Below are positions 25,419-37,504 of a stretch of DNA of 64,000 nucleotides, in pieces; position 1 is the first letter of the stretch; the number at the start of each line of letters is the position of its first letter. The notes beneath the pieces are model-generated. The model saw only the letters and a list, made by a program, of their open reading frames with translations, searched no databases and was not told the DNA's origin. The translations under genes were made by a program, and so were the position numbers. The stretch comes from Trichoplax adhaerens (Eukaryota > Placozoa > Uniplacotomia > Trichoplacea > Trichoplacidae). The stretch lies in contig NW_002060949.1 in assembly GCF_000150275.1 (NCBI RefSeq), positions 4,574,844 to 4,638,843 on the forward strand, written 5' to 3'.

Positions 25419-28354
25419 TTAGTTACTGTATGCTCCAGAATTTCTGGCAGCTTCGATTGAAAAAAAAAGATCTCGACGAAGTCTAGATACAATAGAAGGG
25501 ATTTGTTTTTTGCCTCGATACATTAAATTATTAGATTGAGATTCTTTTTGAGCAACAAAACAACACACTCTTGTTAACATTCTCAATAAATCCATGTGTT
25601 GGTGATATTGTTCAAAGACTTCAACAACAGCCTGGATGAACCAAGAACCTGCACTATTTCGCCAGGCAAAATAACCGGGGGCCGTAGCATATGCAAGTAA
25701 GAAATCGCCCTCAGATGGAAGAGTACTACCAACAAAATCAGTCACGTCTTCTTCCTCCGTTTCCTTACTAAGCGTAGAATCAGGTACATCTGCACCTGAA
25801 TCAAAATTTTGACCACGACACGCCTGTATAAGTTTGTAAAATGGTATTCGTTAAGATAGCGGTATATGAGTGTTATGTAATACAATCATTTTAAACAAGA
25901 GGAGGTATTTTCAATGCAATCTATCATTACAGTAACGACATGAATATATAATTATAACGATGGAGTTATATCTATTACAGTAAAAACCTGAATAAAAAAT
26001 ATTTTTGGTTTTCCTGCAAGGGATCTACATTTATCTCCACGAAATTTTGCAAACATCTCTTCTAGATTTACTTTACCATCCTTTCCATAGATGAAATCGT
26101 GTTCCCCGTGACTAAGAAATGCACATGCGAAGCTATCGTAATTTCGATGATCTTTTTTGCTATAATCACTTAATTTAGCTACAATTTTTTGAACTGTAAA
26201 GTTATCGCATCTATCCACGATATAATTTAGTCTTTTAAAAAGACTCTCGAGTTTATCAGCATCAACCGCACTTCCATCTCTAGCGTTCATCCCTGTCTGT
26301 TGTGAAAATTTTCTAAAATTTTTACAACGAAAACGATATTAGTACCCATTTAACTAATGATACATTTTATTAGTATACGTCTAATAAAAATGTAGGTACA
26401 GTATAATAGATGCATTAGGTGCTCTATAGTGTACATTTAAATTGGGATCGAAAGTGAAATATCAAAATAGTAAAATTTAATTTGTTTAATACGAAGCTTA
26501 CTCCTGATTGAATATCACCATGTATCCATGAGGTTTCTTACTCATTTCATAGATTAAATTGTCCGTTTTTAAAGTATATTTTGCAGTAATTGGTACTTTC
26601 TTGATATCGAGAGGCGGATAAATGGAATCGATCTCTTCACCAACTACATGTATCAAGCAATATTAATGAACGCTTATTAAGGATCCTTCTGAAATCGATT
26701 AAATACCTACAATGTTTACTCATATTGTATATACTCTCATTTTAGACTTATTTATAATTCATTAGCATAAAATATAATAAAACAAAATGCAATTTTACAA
26801 ACCTGTAACGGACTGTACATCAACATCTATTTCTTTAGGTAACAGGAGCAGTGTTAACGGTATAAATATGTGACATACATATATACATGATTAGAATGAC
26901 AATGATAAAGTTATTGTAATTATTGTTAAATTTTAGATCGATACTGATAAAATTTAAAATTTAATGAGCTATGAAAACATAAAAATTAGTTATTATATAA
27001 AGATATGAAATTGCTACCAGGTTGTTTTTCGCTAGTTGGCTCTATAATATATTGAATTGAAAACAAAAGCTATGTGTTAATATAAAGTCGAAATATCCTT
27101 GCAAGTATGTACGCGTACATGAAAGACTAAGTAAATGCTTTATCAGACTTTGCCATAATACGAGTATATGTATACAGGGTAAAGAAAATATTAATCAAGC
27201 AACTGTTTTGCTTGAAATACTGCACTTAAAACAGTATATAAAGATTCTTTCATTAAACACTTGAGAAACTATGATTTAATCAACCCTGGCCTGATAGCGG
27301 TGATAACTAGCAAAATCACTTGGACTAGCATTAGATGGTAAGTGTAACCTAAATAAACTGTGCTCCGTCAATTACTGTACTGTACTGTACTGTACATTAC
27401 TGAACGTGCCTGTAGTGGATCGATTTCCCTGTGACCGTAAATGAGCGGATAATTCAGGATTGATATCAGCCAGAGCATCGCAAAATTTTCCGAAAGCTTG
27501 ACTTCCACATGTTTTAATTTGCGTCAACAGTTCATCCACTTTTCTATGAATACAAAATTGCAGAATTATTACGCTGTACTCTAAAGTTGATTGTATTAGA
27601 ACTCCAATCAGACTACCAAGACTTCAATGCTCATCAACTTCGATGAGTTCAATTTACAGCATTTTTCAAGATTGCTTTATACCATCAATTATATTACCAT
27701 ACGTTTACCGAGTAGTGATATCCTCATTTGGCTAACTACTGCACCTTGTACTAGAGTACGTTTGCACGATTGCATTTTGCTGTGTTGGTAAAATACGTAG
27801 ACAAACAAGCAGATTTTAGTTCAGTCTTTGATTGTGATCCGTATACAAAATGCTCCATGCGTGATTATTTATCTCCCACTCCACTATTATTTACCATGTT
27901 CATCTTTATTTCAGATATTTTAATGCAAATGTATATCAAAGTTATCGCTGTGTTCTAAAACATGTTTTATGTCTATGTCATACAGTCAGTATACAGTTGC
28001 AGTACAGTTTTATGTTAGTATAAAACGCTCTATTTGTGCGTTAGCTTTAATTCCATTTTTCCTTTTTTTTATACCTGAAATAAGTATCAACACGTTGTAC
28101 TCTTTTGATGATACGAATGGTAACTTGTTCTACAACATGCACCTTGCGCGAATAGTTAAAATAGAATCGACATACCGAAAGTGAGATCTTTGATTTCGAA
28201 GCGCGATTATAGAGTAATCATCCAAGACTTTATTGGCAAATAACCTATCACATAATTGTTCAACTTGCTCTGATGACAAGTTGTTTTGGATGTTGATTAA
28301 GTTCTCTCGCAGCACATCTCGATGTTCTTGCGACATTCCAATAACTTTCGCCAT
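25419..28354 (-). CDS. CARD-containing caspase (caspase B)
   Basis: Paralogue of caspase A on the opposite strand. Exons: 28354-28176, 27543-27401, 27041-27018, 26832-26803, 26643-26502, 26312-25988, 25823-25419; 415 aa, frame kept throughout (phases 2,1,1,1,2,0). Exons 1-2 encode the CARD (EHRDVLRENL; then RKVDELLTQIKTCGSQAFGK). Two micro-exons of 24 and 30 bases form the linker; they are weaker calls, supported by phase and splice sites. Exon 5 starts the protease (MSKKPHGYMVIFNQ). Catalytic His241 lies in FLSHGEH and Cys283 in QACRGQ; an intron splits Q from ACRG, absent in caspase A. The small subunit has FAWRNSAGSWFIQA. Shared CARD intron positions with A indicate inverted duplication. 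Predicted active. Confidence 0.92.
27374..27400. repeat. Short (ACTGT)n run at caspase B exon 2 donor
   Basis: A run of five ACTGT-type pentamers directly follows caspase B exon 2 on its downstream (intron) side. The same motif is scattered through the window, for example 22195-22222 in caspase A's intron 2. Confidence 0.8.
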
Positions 28355-29880
28355 TTTTACTTTCAGTTCTGCCCGTTTGAGATTTTTAATGTCTGGCTTC
28401 TTTTGCCTTTTGCCGCGATAGATGTCAAATGTGAAAAGTTAAGCAGAAAAGATAGCAAATTGCTAAGGTTTAGTATGGTACCGTACGGTTTATATAGGCC
28501 ATACTACTGGACTACACTACTGTTAGTAATTCATGAATCAGGATACTCTATAGTATTATTATTAGACTGATAATATAATTATAGTAAGAGACTATAATGC
28601 CCCAATGCAATTCTACGCAATACTATACTGTTATTAAAACGTACCATATGTGGCATACTGTAGTGAAAAGGACAAGTAAAACTAGAATATCGTAGCATTT
28701 ACAATCGGTTAAATGATGGACTTAGCAAAATATTGCTAAAAATTGGATCTTAACCATCACGATGGGCTACTGGAAATTACTACCAGTAATTAACCCTTTT
28801 ATTTTCGAATGGTTCATGGCCTAACTCATACTTTCTAGCCTAGGGCTCTTGCTTCATGATTTAGCTATTTCTTATAGTGGTCTTTCAACATTCTGCATCA
28901 CCTGCAGTGCCAAACTACAGCTTGTATATTAATAGCTAGGCTGATTACTAATTAGATATAAATTATTACTAGCCATTTTGCTGGCTGTTTCCTCTGTCTT
29001 TACAGCTAGTGATTTGGTCATCTTGTAAGGTACAGCCTATCACTCACACAATATCCTCTTACATCTTCTGATTGCATGATATAAGCATTGATAATATAAT
29101 TAACTAATGAGTAGACCCTAATATCAACAAATGGATATCATTACTTAATGTACATAGGCATGACCTGATAGAATAAGAATAATTAGAAGGCTTTCTCTGA
29201 TCTTATTTTCCATCTGCAATTTCACCCATACTCCTCTCTTCTAACTGTAACTGCAGAGTGTTATTTTACTTGCGTTTAGATTACTATTTTGTTGTTTTGT
29301 AGAAATTTACCAGAAATGTTATCAAGGTAAAAGTGCACCGAAATATTAGTCGAGATACTGATACATACTAAACACATTCTACAGCACGTGTATAGCACTG
29401 TAATATCGAAAATAAAGTTAGGTAAATGGCTGGCTAATCAGGGACTGCAGCACTCCGCCCCAAAATTAGTGTAAACATGAAAACTCCTCTCCCCCGTACA
29501 AAATTTCTTCATATTGTAGTGGATTATATGTAAGTCCACATACCATAAATCGCTCCGATCTGTGTTCTACTAGATGAAAAGGTTACTTTTAATGTAGAGT
29601 ATGTGTAAAATAGTGTTGATTCCATGAAGAAACCAAAGTGTAAAGTAGAGTAGAATATTTGCAATAATTAGAATGTCAATAAAACATGACAACCTGCAGG
29701 ACAGCAGTATGATGATGGAACAAGGAGAAACTTGCTGCCAGTTACAGTACAAGCTACACTAGCAGCTACCCAGACATGTGACAGCTACATATAGTACTGT
29801 ACTGTATTGCACTCGGCTCCTCTTCCTTCCAGTAGTCCCTCTAAATACTTAGCAGATTATGGCCTATCTCCTGTAAGGTC
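28355..29880. other. Intergenic between caspases B and A'
   Basis: Upstream region of caspase B (minus) and of A' (plus). The part near 29120-29420 is repeated in diverged form at 32955-33232. No gene is supported. Pentamer motifs lie near 29790-29806. Confidence 0.5.
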
Positions 29881-31224
29881 ATGGACTACTCGGTTTCAGC
29901 TTCAAACATGGAAATAGGTACGAGAATAGCAACTATGCTGTTAGTTCATTGTAGATTATTATAAACTGTAGATTGGCAGGTAGAGCACAAGAAATCAAGA
30001 GAGATCTTATCACAGGGATCTATGCGTTAGTCGATGTCACTAGCTTCAAAATTGAACATATATATTAATTCAAATTTTATACTCTGTCTTCAACTCTACT
30101 ACTGCATTTATAGAAATTATTATTATAATATTAATACGTATCCAATTTCGAAATCGTCTTTGATTGATGTTATTGAAGATCATTTTGGGGCATTTCAAAT
30201 TAAAGTATTCAATTCTGTAAATTACTATTGCATTTCTAGTTGATCCTGAAAGTGGCGGTGGTGCCATATCACTATATTATGATGATCTTCATTCTGCGCC
30301 GATAAGAGGCCCTATCCTGAGTGAACAATATTTGTATAAGATGGGAAACAAGCCGCATGGCTATGCTTTGATTATCAATAATAGGTTAATGATCTACGGT
30401 GATACGTTAGGTGTCGTATTTTTTGTATTTATAAACTATCAATCATTAACCGTATACAATTTTATCTCTTTATCTTGTTAATAACTAGAAAATTCATTGG
30501 GATGCCTGAACGTAAAGGTAGCGATAAAGATGCTGAAGGTATGCAAACTCTATTGGTAAAACTAGGCTACAAAGTAGCAATGGGCAACAATTTGAGTGCA
30601 GCTCAAATGAAAGATGTATTACAACGATGGGCCGCCAGGGATCATAGTACTTGTGATAGCTTCGTATGCGTGTTATTAAGCCATGGCGAGCAAGGTAAAA
30701 TATTTGGCACTGATACCGACGTGGATATCGAAGAATTACTTGGACTGTTTAGAGGTAATCGTTGCGCTTCACTGGCTGGAAAGCCAAAGTTATTTTTTAT
30801 TCAAGCTTGTCGTGGTACAAACTTTGATGAAGCTGTCGACAACGTTGACGGCGTTCCTAATGAATCAGCACTAAATGCAGAAGGTTATGAGGATGAAGTT
30901 GATGCTAAAACTCGACAAACATTACCATCTGAAGCAGATTTTTTAATTGCCTATTCGGTTGTTCCAGGTTATTATTCTTGGAGAAATTCTACAAATGGCT
31001 CTTGGTTTATGCAAGCAGTTATTGACATTTTTACTAAATATTATAAGCAACTGGATCTTATAACAATGTTAACTATTGTTAATAATTCAGTTGCAACGGT
31101 CGAATCTTCAACAAGTGATCCGAGATTCAATAATAAAAAGCAGATCCCTAGCTGTGTTAACATGCTACGTAAGCTAGTCTACTTTAATTCAGAAGCAGTC
31201 AAAAATCACGGTATTTTTGGTTAA
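29881..31224 (+). CDS. CARD-less caspase (caspase A'), duplicate of caspase A
   Basis: Model: 29881-29917, 30240-30384, 30489-31224; 305 aa, close to executioner caspases-3/-7 in size. Start chosen at ATG 29881: it is in frame with exon 4 through the retained end of exon 3 (second in-frame ATG at 29908), and an in-frame TAA lies upstream at 29842. The CARD exons were not copied. Exon 4' has compensating 3-base changes (+1 and -1 codon) and stays open. Catalytic His126 (LLSHGEQG) and Cys166 (QACRG) and the small subunit are intact, so the protein should be a functional protease. Within the last exon I count 12 base differences from A in the first half (10 change the amino acid) and none after about 30855. 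Whether the new short exon is transcribed is unknown. Confidence 0.82.
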
Positions 31225-32197
31225 GTACAAACTGTTAACCTAGAGAATAACTATAGAAGATTGTGATTCTATACTTTTATTCGATGTACTACATTTACAC
31301 GAATCCTTGACTAGTACTGTAGAACTATAACCTTAAAACAGTATCCCTTTTTACTAGCAGTATCTGTGATTATAATCGGAAATTTTTATCTATTGTTATG
31401 TAATCTTTGTAATGCGTTAGACTAACATTTTCTATTAAGCTTTTAATATCTATCTTCAACGTAAATATTGGAATTATGTTTGTAAGTTCATTTCATGGTT
31501 GTACTGAAAAGAAATGTTTTTATGCAGCGGTAATCTAAACTACTGTTTATTTGGCTTACATCTATAAACCCGGCTGATGACTTATAGATAGTTCCTCACT
31601 TACCCATTTCTGATGAAACCGTTTTAATAAAGTATACCTCCATGGCGAGGTATACGCGTACAGTAGTTGGACAATATACGAATATACGTTAAGCATAATA
31701 TTAGATATTGAACCCGGTATATTAACTTTAATAATTTTTAACAACTTCCTAAACTTAAACGTTTAAACCTCCTTATCGTTAATCATTAGAATGTTGTCAT
31801 TAAGTAATTCCTATTGGAATTCCAAAATCGTTCAATAATTGCAGTAATTATGCCAATTATTTAGACTATCGACTAATAAAGTTTTACAAATCTAATTTTA
31901 AATTCATTATTAGTTTTCTAGATACATTGAAGCTATCAATTCTGTAGACTATGTTTCTATAGTTCAGTTGAAGATACTCTTTCTCTTTTAACTTACATGT
32001 CTAAATCTTTGGTTAGGTGTCTATAATCTTTGCAGTTTATTACTAATTTATATGAGTTAAAAGATCGTGTAATAAAGTATGAACTATGGATTATAATAAT
32101 TATTGAGATTTGTCAACTAATAAAGCCTACTGTTAGGCATAAACGCAGTGCATTGATTGTTATTATTCTAGCTCGTCGACGTAAACGTACATTCTGA
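29901..32197 (+). repeat. Segmental duplication, second copy of the caspase A block
   Basis: Direct copy of 22466-24746. The left edge falls inside caspase A exon 3 (CTTCAA-CATGGAAATAGGTA shared); the right edge falls near 32197 (TAAACGTA-ATTCTG shared), where the sequence switches to the caspase B CARD-exon region. Confidence 0.94.
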
Positions 32198-32202
32198 GTG
32201 TG

Positions 32203-33232
32203 TCCATTTTTGTTTCAGATACTTGTATATGGGAATTATTGCTATATTCTATAACATGTTTTATATATACGCTCGTACAGTTGCAGTAGAGTTTACGTTG
32301 GCATAAAATACTATATTTGTGCGTTAGCTTTAGTTCTATTTTTTCCATTTTTTATAGTTGAAACAAATATGAACACGTAGTACTCTTTCGATCACACGAA
32401 CGATAACTTGTTCTACAACATGCACCTTGCATGAATAGGTAAAAATACAATCAATATACCGAAAGTGAATTTGTGAGTTCGAAGCGAGCTTATAGAGTGT
32501 TGATCCAAGACTATCGGAAAATAGCACGTCGAATAATTGCTCAAGTTAGTCTACTGACAAGTTCTTTTGGATGTTGACTAAGTTTCTTGCAGTACGACTT
32601 GATGCTCTTTCGACATTCCAATAATTTTCGCCATCTTTACAGTTAGTTCAGCCCGTTTGAGATTTAATGTCTAGGTTCTTCTTTTGCTACGTTGGAATTC
32701 GAATGTGGAAAGTTAAGTACGATACAAATGTTAGCGAATAAAGTCGAAATAGGAACCGTAAGATCATAACGAAAAGCGCTTAAAATTTGACAGTGCTCAG
32801 ATCAGTTTCATTAACAAATACTGATACAGGCTAATCACGATTTTTGTAATACTGTTTTCCAGTCGACTCTAGTATACCTACGGTATGATAGTTCATTCAT
32901 TATCTTACAACGTGGATGCTATTGCTGTGCATCGTATGTACTCATTCATGCGTACAGCATAACATCAACGAATAGATATCATTACTTAATGTGCATAGGC
33001 ATGACCTGATAGAATAGGAATAATTAGAAGGCTTTCTCTAATCTTATTTTCCATCTTCAATTTCACCCATAATACTACCTTCTAACTGTAATCGTAAAAC
33101 GTTGTCTTACTATTTTGCTGTGTTGTAGAAATTTACTAGAAATCATTATCAAGGCAAAAGTGTACCAATATATTAGTGGAGATACTGATCCATACTAAAT
33201 AGATTGTATAATACTATAATATGGAAAATAAA
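32203..33232. repeat. Decayed copy of the caspase B 5' region
   Basis: 32203-32690 resembles 27895-28425 and 32955-33232 resembles 29120-29420, both in the same orientation and both noticeably more diverged than the caspase A block. Source sequence 24.75-27.9 kb and about 28.43-29.1 kb is absent. Together with 29901-32197 it completes one tandem copy of a roughly 7-kb unit with two internal deletions. Confidence 0.88.
32460..32634 (-). pseudogene. Relic of caspase B CARD exon 1
   Basis: Matches caspase B exon 1 (28354-28176) from its ATG (32634) to the GTATAT-type donor. It keeps AK.IGMS.EH at the start, then a one-base deletion shifts the frame after about 15 codons, with further small changes. 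No large or small subunit exons remain downstream on this strand. A pseudogene exon, not a gene. Confidence 0.88.
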
Positions 33233-33703
33233 GTTACGTACGTGTACGTAGATTGTACTTTGGTACTCCAATGTTGGCTACAAAATTTCAAGTAAATTAC
33301 TTTAATGGATTGTACTAAATTTTTCAATTAATCATTGGTCAACAGACCAATGCATTTCTACGAATTATTTCATTATCCATAAACAATTGCATTAAGCAAT
33401 AATCTTTCTAACAGAGACGTCTTATAAATGCGTTAAATCTTTTATTTCAATTCTGTTTGGGAGTATGAACATCTCCAATGATTAATAACAGGTCATAACA
33501 TTCAGCCTGTTCTGGTCTAGTTGTAAAAATTAAACTATGCCAACATCCGCATTCACCTGGGTAATACCTTACACAGCAGCAAAGAGAGTAGCACGTAAGG
33601 GTTGCGGACGATAACGAATCGCAGAATGTTTGCATGTACAGTATGTCGTCGGTTAATTGAAAATATCTCATAAGTAAAATATGTAGCCGCCTTTGGTGTA
33701 TTC
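33233..33703. other. 3' flank of IVD (minus copy)
   Basis: Lies downstream of the IVD stop codon. A 74-codon minus-strand frame with several cysteines (33671-33447) is present but has no recognisable family or clear splice context; it is most likely untranslated sequence. Confidence 0.35.
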
Positions 33704-36700
33704 TTAATTTGAAATGTATTCTTTATTAATACTTCTTCCGATCAATAGACGTCTGATTTCGCTAGTACCAGCACCAATTTCATAAAGCTTAGCATCTCGC
33801 AAAATGCGACCAGTTGGATAATCGTTAATATAACCATTCCCACCTATAGCGCAATTGCAGATCGAGAATTTTAACACGACAATCTATTTTAAAATAGCTC
33901 TCTTGACTCATTTACTTATTTTATTAGCTTACCAAGAAGTTGTAGAGCATCAAGTGCAACTTTAGTAGCGGCTTCGGCACAATACAGAATCACACCAGCA
34001 CAATCCTGCAACGAGATACAAATAAGATCTTAAAAGTCACATCGAGAACAATATTACAGAAATAGAAAAGAATATAAAAGTAGAGCAGGTTATTAGGGAA
34101 ATGAAGTTATCTTAAGAAGCATACCCTGCTGACGATTCGACCTGCATCACAAGCTCTGGCAACGTTGTATAAATAACTTCTACAGGAATTAAGTTTTACG
34201 TACATGTCCGCCATCTTTGCTTGTATTAGCTGCGGGAGATTAGAAGCACGAGCAGTTTGAGATCCGATATTATATATATACAATAACTCTACAGTCACTC
34301 ATTAGATCGTGATATTGACCAGTGCTGATTAAATAAATGAATCCTATACAGAGCTTTATATAGGATCGTTTTATTTTTGATCTTCTGTGAACTTTACGTA
34401 AGGTCTAAATCTATTTCAAATAATCAACAGTACTTTATACTAAAGATTATCATCTATTAATTTAATAAATCACGAAGTCACCTTTACCACAGTAATAAAA
34501 TGCATTATCACGTATTAGTATAGTAAGTAGCATAATATAGTAGTACAGTATAACGTTAAGCTTTTTTATTACCTGAAATTGAGCTATTTTTGTATTAAAT
34601 TGTTCACGCTGATGAACATAAGGATAGGCAACATCAACTGCAGCCTGCATCAAACCTACAGGTCCAGCAGCAAGGACCAAACGTTCTAAATCCAATCCAC
34701 TCATTAATACGTAAACTCCTGTCAAAATGATAGTACAAAATGGATTTTAGACATTCGTCAAAACTTAGCTTTTGACTATATCGCAATTCAATCATTATAA
34801 TTCATTGCAGTTTACCTTTTCCAGATCCTCCCATAATTTGCGATTCATGTACTTTACAGTCTTCAAATATTAGTTCGCAAGTATTTGAACCTCTCATTCC
34901 CAACTTATCTAACTTTGGGGCTGTTGAAAATCCTGGCATATTCTATAACATCAATTTGTGTTATTATAATAGTACAATATGTACAACACAACGCAAAATA
35001 ACAAAAAATTTATCAAGGATACAAGATCCCATACACTACTGAGAATTTATACTTTTTCTATGAGAAAAGTGGTTATTCCGCGCTGTTTTGCGGATGGATC
35101 GGTTTTAGCATAAACCACCAATACGTCAGCATCCGGCCCGTTGGTAATCCAGAATTTACTTCCGTTTAGGATATAATAATCCCCTATTGGATGAATGTAC
35201 AAGTTATGTTCACAAATCTTTCAAACAGAACAGTTTTTAGCAAGTTCGATCGATATTGAAAAACGAATTCTTATATCGGTGCTAAAGCATGGCATTAACG
35301 ATGTTACAGAATGAAGAGAGTTAGTATGTCTCACCCTTTTTTTCTGCTTTCAGACGCATAGAAACAACATCGCTACCCGATCCAGATTCACTCATTGCCA
35401 ACGCTCCAATGTATTCCCCGCTAATGAGCTAGCAATTGTACTGTATGTTATTATTCTTGAGTTTAAACAGATTACTTAATACTCGAAATGTAAATTTTAA
35501 GTGCTTTAAAGTCGTACAACTATACGTAGAAGAGTATAGGGATTTGATCATTTATTTTTTACTTCATGAATTGTTGCGATCGATACCTTAGGGAGATACT
35601 TTGCTTTTTGTTCATCCGTCCCATTCCTCACCACCTGATTAACACATAGATTAGAGTGAGCACCATAGCTAAGTGCAATACTGCCACTGCCACGGCTGAT
35701 TTCTTCCAATGCAATACAATGATGGAGGAAAGTGCCAGCCGTACCACCGAATTCTGCTGGTGCGGTGATACCTAGTAAGCCCATATTGCCAAGCTTTTTC
35801 CAAAATTCTCGAATTTGTGAGAAATTATTGTTGCTATCTATTTCCTGTGCATATGGAGCCAGCTCTTCATTGACAAACTTGCGTATTGCACTTCTTAACT
35901 GTCAACAGCATAGTAATTATTCGGAATCAAAACGAATAAAAGTAGTAATAATTAATATTACCAATTGATTATAATCTCAATACTTTTTTTATTATTATTT
36001 TTTAGGTAACGTTCTTTTATTTGTGTTTAGTCTGAAAGTTGCAATATGTGTAGTCAAGTAGAATTTGAAATGAAATCTTCCAATCAGTAATAGTAATAAT
36101 ACTGTCTTTTATTTGTGCTTAGTTTAAAAGTTGTAGAGTCAAAATGAAGTCAAAATTTGAAATCTTTAAATCATTTCAACCAGCTGTCAGCACATCAATC
36201 AACGTCAACCCATTCAACTGTTTACGATACTGTACGCTACTGTACAGTGTACAGTAGCGTTGCAGGCTTGCTTTCGTAAAACTCTTTGAAACATCGATTT
36301 GAGAATTGGAGGCGGTAGCTTCTTAATTTTAACTTCAACAGGATCTATCCGATGTACGGACCTCCTGTTGCCTTGTCCATAAATACCTAGGTGAGATCAC
36401 ATCGTATCTTCCTCTTGCCAGTCTCAAACGCGATGTCTCAAACAAGTCTTTACATTCACGCTTTACCGAGCTATGCTCAAAGTAGCACCAAGTTGATCCC
36501 GACCTAGTACAAGATCAAATCTGATAGCGATGTATGGAGATTCATAGAGTAATGGTTGAAACTCTTCATTCATATTACTAATAGTAACCAATGCTTGATT
36601 TTTGTTCTTGCGATCAACTATCAGTATTTGTTTGTAAATTCGATTGCAACTGAGGATACGCGTAAGCAAGTATGGCTGCACACTCTACGTACAGTAAACC

Positions 36701-36935
36701 GAGTGTAGCCAGTCTGCACACTATGCCTAGTGCTTCTTCTAAGTACAACGACTATGTCAAAATAGTAGGCCATTCTTTAGTGTTTTACCTCTTTTTCTTC
36801 ATCTTGAAGGCCATAGAGATCATCGTCGACAGGAAACGCGGCAGCACAATACTTCCTATTAGCCACTGTTGGTCTTACGATGCCATGAAGTAATTTCGAG
36901 AAGGTCACTGATCGACGGCCGACGATCGAGGACAT
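33704..36935 (-). CDS. IVD: Isovaleryl-CoA dehydrogenase, mitochondrial (minus copy)
   Basis: FAD-dependent mitochondrial enzyme that oxidises isovaleryl-CoA to 3-methylcrotonyl-CoA in leucine breakdown, passing electrons to ETF. Exons: 36935-36789, 35898-35587, 35428-35335, 35183-35053, 34942-34816, 34718-34573, 34229-34125, 34005-33933, 33843-33704; 424 aa (human 423-426). The first 30 or so residues are Arg/Ser-rich without acids, as expected for a mitochondrial presequence. Exon 2 has [10 protein letters not shown] and [12 protein letters not shown]. Exon 6 has [12 protein letters not shown]; its Glu282 matches the IVD-specific catalytic base. The last exon has [13 protein letters not shown] and [12 protein letters not shown], which lacks the Glu used by MCAD, also IVD-like. 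The acyl-CoA dehydrogenase signature here reads [12 protein letters not shown] instead of the usual SEPNAGSD. Head to head with the plus copy. Confidence 0.96.
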
Positions 36936-37504
36936 CTTGACTACCAGCTGGTGTTAAAATAAGAAGTGACGGCTTGCACTGGCTGACTTATCATTGCGAA
37001 ATCCCTAGTGTACACTGTACAGTACAGTGTCCAGTACGTCTGTCTATCCAGATAGTGTAGTGTAGCGCTAGTATACCTGACGTGCTAGTCACTCTGCAAT
37101 ACCGTACACCGAGTGTACAGTGTACAGTACAGTACATGGAGTGAGTACACTGTACTGTACAGTACTGTACTGTACTGTAGGTGTCTGTCGGACTTTGGAA
37201 CTACAGTACAGTACATATAAAAGTCCATGCTGTGATACCAAAATATGGACGAGTTTTAGTAGTCTACAGTATGACCAGACTGCGTTGCAGGAATTTCTTT
37301 CTTGTTCATACGGTACTGTAGTACCTGACCCTGTGACCTCGCATATACTGTACAATGTACATGCGAAGTAGGTTACTGCAGTGGGATTCTCCTGTATCGA
37401 TGTATCCATAGTAAGATACTGTACTACAAGCTTAAACGAGCTGATCAACTTTTACTCACTGGCTAATTATTCAGTAGCTGCAACCAGCGCTAGGAATCGC
37501 CAGG
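36936..37504. promoter_or_regulatory. Shared intergenic region of two divergent IVD genes
   Basis: Only 569 bp separate the two start codons, so this must hold both promoters or one bidirectional promoter. It is packed with ACAGT/ACTGT pentamer runs, notably 37010-37035 and 37090-37182, where GTGTACAGTGTACAGTACAG and its near-inverse flank a short spacer and could fold into a long hairpin. No TATA box stands out. Confidence 0.45.

Noticed and set aside
29881-31224. Caspase A' as a pseudogene
   Set aside because: All junctions, frames and catalytic residues are intact and an in-frame start is available; only its transcription is unproven.
33447-33671. 74-codon cysteine-bearing frame on the minus strand
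   Set aside because: Sits in the 3' flank of IVD with no splice or family support.
36463-36681. 72-codon frame inside intron 1 of the minus IVD gene
   Set aside because: Same strand as IVD but IVD exons 1 and 2 join in frame without it; no similarity recognised.
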